NCBI GenBank assembly: GCA_040752025.1
Contig: JBFMFR010000007.1
Span: 120,002 to 184,001 of the forward strand
DNA from: JBFMFR01 sp040752025
GTDB lineage: Bacteria; Chloroflexota; Anaerolineae; Anaerolineales; UBA4823
Length of the DNA: 64,000 bases
Direction of reading: 5' to 3'
The notes beneath the pieces were generated by a model. The model ran no database searches. It saw nothing but the letters and a program-made list of their open reading frames with translations, and had not been told where the DNA came from. The first letter of the stretch is position 1. Each line of letters begins with the position of its first letter. A program made the position numbers and the translations under genes. This document shows, piece after piece, positions 59,484 through 64,000 of this stretch.

Positions 59484-59495
59484 GGAGAAAATCCC

Positions 59496-60014
59496 ATGTC
59501 TGTACAGTCACAAATTCGCGAGTCCATGCAAGGGGTGATCGAGTATTACACCCAGAATCCAGGCCAGGCGCTCTCTCAAGATAAGGAGGCAGTTGCAGTC
59601 GTCGAAGAAGGGCTGCGCGTGTGCGCCACAGGGCCATCTGGGCAGACTCTCGTTTGCGATATGCCCAAAGCGCTCGGCGGCGGGGCAGCCGCGCCATCCC
59701 CTGGCTGGATGATGCGCGCCGCCCTCGCCAACTGCGAGGCGGTGATGATCGCCTTGCGCGCTGCGCAGCTCGGCGTCGAGTTGTCCACGCTTGAAGTCCG
59801 CGTGGACAGCGTATCTGATGACCGCGGCATGCTGGGCATGGACGACTCCATGCCGGCGGGGCCTTTGAATATGAAGATTAGCGTTCGTATTGGCGCCCAG
59901 GGAGTTTCCAAGGAACAACTGCACCAGATCGTCGAATGGGCAGAGAAACATTCCCCCGTCGGCGAACCGCTCACCCGCCGTATGCCAACCGAATACCTGA
60001 TCGAGATTGTTTAA
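59496..60014 (+). CDS. OsmC-like protein lacking the second catalytic Cys
   Basis: 172 aa. Fold pattern of OsmC/Ohr: GLRVCATGPSGQTLVCDMPK, then WMMRAALANCEAVMIALRAA with the conserved Cys, and EWAEKHSPVGEPLTRRMPTE, where the second Cys of the usual H-C-P-V motif is Ser. It therefore lacks the normal peroxidase pair, and a sulfur-transfer or binding role is more likely. 13 bp after the preceding gene. Confidence 0.8.
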   Translation: MSVQSQIRESMQGVIEYYTQNPGQALSQDKEAVAVVEEGLRVCATGPSGQTLVCDMPKALGGGAAAPSPGWMMRAALANCEAVMIALRAAQLGVELSTLEVRVDSVSDDRGMLGMDDSMPAGPLNMKISVRIGAQGVSKEQLHQIVEWAEKHSPVGEPLTRRMPTEYLIEIV

Positions 60015-60062
60015 TCACAACATAAGGAAAAATGGTTCACACCTAATGAGGAGCATCGAACT

Positions 60063-60926
60063 ATGAGTAAAAAAGTCCAATCTCAGAGTTTGGTCAGCAC
60101 CGAATGGGCTGCCAACCACTTGAACGATCCCACCATCCGCTTCCTCGATGTTGGCTGGGATGCAGCGGAATTTGAGAGCGAACACATTCCCGGGGCAGTC
60201 GCCGGGTGGGGTTTTGCCGATATTAAGCGATCCGACACGCAAGACCTCCCCGATCAAAAACAGCTCGAGGCAATGCTGTCGCAGGCGGGGATCGCCAACC
60301 AGCACACTGTGGTTATCTATGGGGGCTTGAATAACTTGATCGCCGTGATGGCTTTCTGGTTGTTCAAAATCTACGGTCATGCGGAAGTGCGTCTACTGGA
60401 TGGTGGGCGGCAGAAATGGCTGGCAGAAGGCCGACCTTTATTGGCTGACAAACCACTCATCCAATCTACTTCCTACACTGCAAAGCAGCCAGATTGGAGC
60501 TTGCGGGCGAACAAGGAGTTCATACTGGCGGGCCTCGACCAGCCAGGCATCCAGATCGTAGATGCCCGACCAGTGGATATGTATACAGGCGAAACCCTGA
60601 TGGGCATCGCCCGGGGTGGGCATATTCCTGGGGCGGTCAACTTGCCAGCAACCCGTATCGTCGATGGAACGGGAAACTTCGCTGGCTGGCAGCATATTAT
60701 GACCAATCCAGATGGAACCTTCAAGCCAGTCAGTGAAATGCTGGAAATCCTTCATTCGAAAGGAATAGACCCAGGCAAAACGATCATTACCTATTGTGTG
60801 CGCGGCGGGCTTTCCACTTTGCTGTGGTTTGCTCTCACGCAACTGCTCAACTACCCCAGTGTGCGAGAATATGATAATTCGTGGGCAGAATGGGGCAACC
60901 TCCCCGATCTGCCAGCCGAAAAATAG
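60063..60926 (+). CDS. two-domain sulfurtransferase (rhodanese / SseA-like)
   Basis: 287 aa. Two rhodanese domains: residues about 10-135 (inactive; IRFLDVGWDAAEFESEHIPG) and about 160-285 with active-site Cys in IITYCVRGGLSTLLWFALTQ. The C-V-R-G-G-L loop is close to thiosulfate-type rhodaneses. It moves sulfane sulfur from thiosulfate or mercaptopyruvate to an acceptor. With OsmC-like and DsrE-like proteins nearby, the region has a sulfur theme. Confidence 0.88.
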   Translation: MSKKVQSQSLVSTEWAANHLNDPTIRFLDVGWDAAEFESEHIPGAVAGWGFADIKRSDTQDLPDQKQLEAMLSQAGIANQHTVVIYGGLNNLIAVMAFWLFKIYGHAEVRLLDGGRQKWLAEGRPLLADKPLIQSTSYTAKQPDWSLRANKEFILAGLDQPGIQIVDARPVDMYTGETLMGIARGGHIPGAVNLPATRIVDGTGNFAGWQHIMTNPDGTFKPVSEMLEILHSKGIDPGKTIITYCVRGGLSTLLWFALTQLLNYPSVREYDNSWAEWGNLPDLPAEK

Positions 60927-60935
60927 GGCCGCCTG

Positions 60936-62345
60936 ATGATCACCAATGACCGGAATATTCCAGTTGGAAACCTGGCAGGATTGACCCTGTTTTTGATCGG
61001 TTTGCTGGCCGCAAACTGCGAGCGTGTGGCCGCTGCTTCCACATACTATGTCGCGCCTTCGGGCAGCAATAGCAACCCTGGCACGTTCAACTTGCCCTGG
61101 CTGACCGTCCAGTATGCGGTGGATAACCTTGCCCCTGGAGATACGCTGTATATTCGCCAGGGGACATACTCCGAGCATGTCGTAGTGACCCAGTCGGGCC
61201 AGGCGAATGCCTGGATCACCATCGCTGCTTACCCCAACGAACAACCTACTATCGACGCCCAGGGTCAGGATATGTGGAATTGGAGCGGCGTGATCGACCT
61301 CTCGGAGCAGCATTACCTGCGCGTGCGCGGGCTGCGCCTGATCAATTCGGCGTACGCAGGGATCTTCGCCGATGGCGGCAGCAATTTCGTTGTCGAAAAC
61401 CTGTACACATACAACACCGCTTCTTCGGGGATTGCGTTTTTTAATGCGCAGCATATTCTGGTGGACTCCAATGAGGTGGTTTGGGCCGGCTCCGGCGGGC
61501 AGCAAGAACACATCACGATCGCCTTTTCGCAATATTTCGAAGTGAGGTATAACCACGTTCACGGCTACAACCCCGAAACCGGCAGCAAAGAGGGGATCGA
61601 TGCCAAAGACGGCGCCGCCTACGGCTCCATCCATCATAATGAAGTCAATGATCTGAGCGAGCTGGGTATCTATGTGGATGCTTACAGCCAACACACGCAC
61701 GATATCGCGGTGTATAATAATCGCGTCCATGATATCGCCGCCGATGGGATTGCGCTTGCATCCGAAGCGGGCGGCCTTTTAGAGAATATCCAGGTTTATA
61801 ACAACCTGATCTACAACAATCGCTATGTGGGCGTCGGCGTTTCGGAATGCTGCGACGACCTGGCATCCGCTCACCCAATGCAGAACATCTGGATCACCAA
61901 TAACACAATTTATAACAATGGTTGGGATTGGGGTGGCGGCATCCATCTCGTCAATTGGGATATCAGCAATTTGTTCATCCGCAACAACCTGCTGAGTCAG
62001 AACCTGTCGTTCCAGGTCCAGGCTGAGGAGAGCTTTCCACTTGCCGCGCTGACGCTCAGCCATAACCTGATCGATGGCTTTCGAGATGCTCCTGGCGAAC
62101 TTTACGGACAAAATGCCGTGATTGGCAATCCCCTGTTTTCCAATCCCGCCCTGGGAAACTTTCATCTCTTGCCAGGCTCACCGGCAATTGATCGCGGCAG
62201 TTCCACGGATGCCCCAGGATTCGATTTCGATGGACTCCCACGTCCGCAAGATGGCGACCTGAACGGAAGTGCAATTTTTGATATCGGCGCTTACGAGATT
62301 GCTCGAACCACTATCGTTATTTACCTGCCGCTTATCCGCCAGTAA
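60936..62345 (+). CDS. secreted right-handed beta-helix protein with YLPLI end
   Basis: 469 aa. Signal peptide (about 1-35), then DUF1565-like start (STYYVAPSGSNSNPGTFNLP, VDNLAPGDTLYIRQGTYSEH) and parallel beta-helix repeats with N-rich turns (NNRVHDIAADGIAL, YNNLIYNNRYVGVGV). It ends IVIYLPLIRQ. The fold is common in polysaccharide lyases and binding proteins; the active site is not evident. Confidence 0.8.
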   Translation: MITNDRNIPVGNLAGLTLFLIGLLAANCERVAAASTYYVAPSGSNSNPGTFNLPWLTVQYAVDNLAPGDTLYIRQGTYSEHVVVTQSGQANAWITIAAYPNEQPTIDAQGQDMWNWSGVIDLSEQHYLRVRGLRLINSAYAGIFADGGSNFVVENLYTYNTASSGIAFFNAQHILVDSNEVVWAGSGGQQEHITIAFSQYFEVRYNHVHGYNPETGSKEGIDAKDGAAYGSIHHNEVNDLSELGIYVDAYSQHTHDIAVYNNRVHDIAADGIALASEAGGLLENIQVYNNLIYNNRYVGVGVSECCDDLASAHPMQNIWITNNTIYNNGWDWGGGIHLVNWDISNLFIRNNLLSQNLSFQVQAEESFPLAALTLSHNLIDGFRDAPGELYGQNAVIGNPLFSNPALGNFHLLPGSPAIDRGSSTDAPGFDFDGLPRPQDGDLNGSAIFDIGAYEIARTTIVIYLPLIRQ

Positions 62346-62371
62346 GCCGAAATTCGCACAATGGGTGTAAC

Positions 62372-62569
62372 ATGACACGACGAGATTTTTTGAAAGTGAT
62401 GGGCAGTTTGCTGTTGGCTGTGGTCGGTCAAGATATCCTGGCCCCCTTTGCAGTTGCAAAAATCAACACGCCTTCAACAGGAAATTCGTATGGTTCAGAT
62501 GCGTATGGGGGAGAAACTTATTCGGGTTACGTGATCTATCTACCTTTGGTTGGAAAACAAGGAGGTTAA
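62372..62569 (+). CDS. 65-aa Tat-type signal plus YLPLV peptide
   Basis: Begins MTRRDFLKVMGSLLLAVVGQ, a twin-arginine signal (RRDFLK). A ~25-residue Gly/Tyr/Ser linker follows (TGNSYGSDAYGGETYSGYV) and then IYLPLVGKQGG. There is almost nothing between the export signal and the C-terminal motif found on four large exported proteins here. It overlaps no other gene and ends 1 bp before the next ATG. A small structural or carrier peptide is possible. Confidence 0.55.
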   Translation: MTRRDFLKVMGSLLLAVVGQDILAPFAVAKINTPSTGNSYGSDAYGGETYSGYVIYLPLVGKQGG

Positions 62570-62570
62570 A

Positions 62571-63899
62571 ATGCCACGCTTACCTGTAGTAGGTGCAGAT
62601 AACAACCAGTGGGGCAGCCTGCTCAATGAATTTTTGGTGGTTGCCCATCGCCCGGATGGGACGTTGCGCAGCGGGAGCAGTATGCTGGATGTGCGCGATT
62701 TTGGAGTGGTGGGCAACGGCGTGGCAGATGATAGCGTGGCGTTGAATAACTGCTTGAAGGCAGCCAGCGATGACGGTAAAACGGTTTTTATTCCATCGGG
62801 GATGAACATACGCGTGATCCGCAACCTGTTTATTTATGGCAACGCCAGCATCGTTGGCGAGAACAAATACCAGTGCAAGATTACGCTGGACGGTGACCTG
62901 GAAGCCCAGGGCGCCGGGATGTCTGCTTATTGGGTGAATTTTGGCATCGCCAGCAAAGGCGGGATGGTTAGCGCGTGGACTGGAAGCATCAGCAATCTAC
63001 AATTCTATATCACGGCTGGAGGATTAGGCACTGGGCCTAACCTCCATGCAATCCAGTTTCACCGCGCAGAGGATTTTGCCTTCGAAAATTGCATCATCGA
63101 TTTACGCCCGGTAGGCCATGCCAACTGTGCGGCGATGGTGAGCCAGATCGATGGCGGCTGGTGCTCAAGCCCCGGCGCCGCGCGGGGAAGGATCGCCAAT
63201 AATCTGGTTTTTGGAGAGAATAACGGCAGTCCTGCAACCGGCGGCAGCGGCGGGATCAATCTTGTTGGCCTGAAACATGGTCTGATCGCCAACAATCGCG
63301 TCGAAGGTTTTGCCGATGATGCGATTGCAATGATCGATTGCAGTCATTGTGTTGTGCGCGATAACTGGGTCAAAGGCGTGCGCTCGCGCGTGGCGGCCTT
63401 CAGCGGCAGCGACATTACCTTTCTATCCAACTATCTCGAACGCCAGGCTGGCGTGGATGGCATTTGGGTTGCCAATACAGATTTTTATGCTGCTCACCTG
63501 GCTGGTCCCTACTCTGCCGCGCCGGAGAACATCAAATTCATCGGCAATACTGCTTTACTGCCGGCCCAAGCGGTGGATGGAGGCGGATACCATAATTTCC
63601 TGGATCTCGGCGGCGTACGCGGTTGTGTAGCGAACGGCAATATTTTCATCTGCGATAGTAATCAAACCAACAAAACCCGCCTGCTCACCTGGGTTTTCAC
63701 GGCTTTTCCCACCTGGACGGATCCTACCGGTCAGGACCCGCCGGGCAAATCGCGCCCGTATCGGATAATGCTCAGCAATAACCTGCTGACCGGGCAATAC
63801 CCTGGGCAAATCGAAGAGGCGGCAACGCTTGCCAGCGATCTCGTTGGCCCAATTCTATATGAGGGCAATCTAGCTAGTACCTCTCCAAGATTGATTTGA
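62571..63899 (+). CDS. pectate-lyase-superfamily beta-helix protein
   Basis: 442 aa. Start ATG 62571 has GGAGG 5 nt upstream. N-terminus PVVGADNNQWGSLLNEFLVV is a phage-tail or capsule-depolymerase-like lead. VRDFGVVGNGVADDSVALNN is the classic Pectate_lyase_3 opening, followed by beta-helix repeats (NNRVEGFADDAIAMIDCSHC). No signal peptide, unlike its neighbour. It may act with the tiny Tat peptide gene just upstream. Confidence 0.8.
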   Translation: MPRLPVVGADNNQWGSLLNEFLVVAHRPDGTLRSGSSMLDVRDFGVVGNGVADDSVALNNCLKAASDDGKTVFIPSGMNIRVIRNLFIYGNASIVGENKYQCKITLDGDLEAQGAGMSAYWVNFGIASKGGMVSAWTGSISNLQFYITAGGLGTGPNLHAIQFHRAEDFAFENCIIDLRPVGHANCAAMVSQIDGGWCSSPGAARGRIANNLVFGENNGSPATGGSGGINLVGLKHGLIANNRVEGFADDAIAMIDCSHCVVRDNWVKGVRSRVAAFSGSDITFLSNYLERQAGVDGIWVANTDFYAAHLAGPYSAAPENIKFIGNTALLPAQAVDGGGYHNFLDLGGVRGCVANGNIFICDSNQTNKTRLLTWVFTAFPTWTDPTGQDPPGKSRPYRIMLSNNLLTGQYPGQIEEAATLASDLVGPILYEGNLASTSPRLI

Positions 63900-63972
63900 C
63901 AAGATAACTTCCTGCAGGGTAAACTTTGCGGTAAACTCTATTTTGGAGAAAACCGAAAGCAGGAAGAAGAAA

Positions 63973-64000
63973 ATGGGATACAAAATCCACGTAGTTGATC
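63973..64000 (+). CDS. start of a gene running out of the window
   Basis: ATG at 63973 with AGGAAGAAG upstream gives MGYKIHVVD to the edge. Upstream lies a doubled GGTAAACT (near 63918 and 63931). Nothing more can be said. Confidence 0.4.

Noticed and set aside
60438..61730. 430-aa minus-strand frame
   Set aside because: Antisense to the rhodanese and beta-helix genes, which have clear family motifs; the product resembles nothing.

Overview
The window looks like a chromosome segment from a mid-to-high-GC bacterium of the Chloroflexota, most likely class Anaerolineae. The pointers are a Tad-type (Flp) pilus locus of the kind seen there, ISAzo13/IS110/IS1634-type insertion sequences, secreted beta-propeller and beta-helix proteins ending in a short hydrophobic Y-L-P-L motif, and a large BTAD-type ATPase regulator. 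This placement is inference; there is no rRNA or marker gene in the window.

Region 1 (1-18.9 kb) is accessory DNA. On the minus strand it carries recombination proteins: a PD-(D/E)XK nuclease (cut by the left edge), RuvB, a tandem OB-fold protein and a Rad52-type annealing protein. It also holds a tyrosine recombinase, two AbiE-type toxin-antitoxin modules each with its own palindromic operator, and a pilin operon (flp, TadE-like, TadG-like and two unknown genes). Two DDE insertion sequences are delimited exactly by terminal inverted repeats and 6-bp target duplications (5835-7650 and 14439-16882). The second contains nested fragments of two other transposase genes.

Region 2 (18.9-26.7 kb) is a minus-strand gene chain headed by a TetR regulator whose consensus promoter has a palindromic operator in its spacer. 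It encodes two SRPBCC proteins, a CPBP membrane protein, other membrane proteins, an SDR chimera, a CoA-binding protein, a flavodoxin-like protein and a frameshifted GNAT acetyltransferase.

Region 3 (26.8-42.2 kb) is a long minus-strand operon for the Tad apparatus: lipoprotein and surface proteins, a 1173-aa HerA/VirB4-like ATPase with a ~290-residue Ser/Thr/His/Gly-rich linker, CpaB, TadZ, TadA, TadB, TadC, an isoprenylcysteine-methyltransferase-like protein, tiny membrane peptides, a prepilin peptidase and an ISAzo13-type HTH protein. The pilin operon at 14.3 kb and this operon at 42.1 kb start with nearly the same leader: promoter, a shared TATAATCNNCCTCGTT box, about 44 nt, a strong intrinsic terminator, then the start codon about 30 nt later. 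This suggests joint control by antitermination. A BTAD-type ATPase regulator is divergent from the big operon.

Region 4 (45.6-64 kb) is mostly plus strand: an NmrA-like protein, a MITE with 17-bp inverted repeats and an 8-bp duplication, a DUF1059 protein, a hydrolase, and then large secreted proteins. Five of the secreted proteins share the C-terminal motif. Between two of them, on the minus strand, a DsrE-family gene has an in-frame UGA exactly where the family has the first Cys of a CxxC motif. A 6-bp hairpin with a G-containing loop starts 14 nt downstream, so this is a candidate selenoprotein. An OsmC-like protein, a two-domain sulfurtransferase and a rubredoxin/DinB protein nearby fit a thiol or redox theme.
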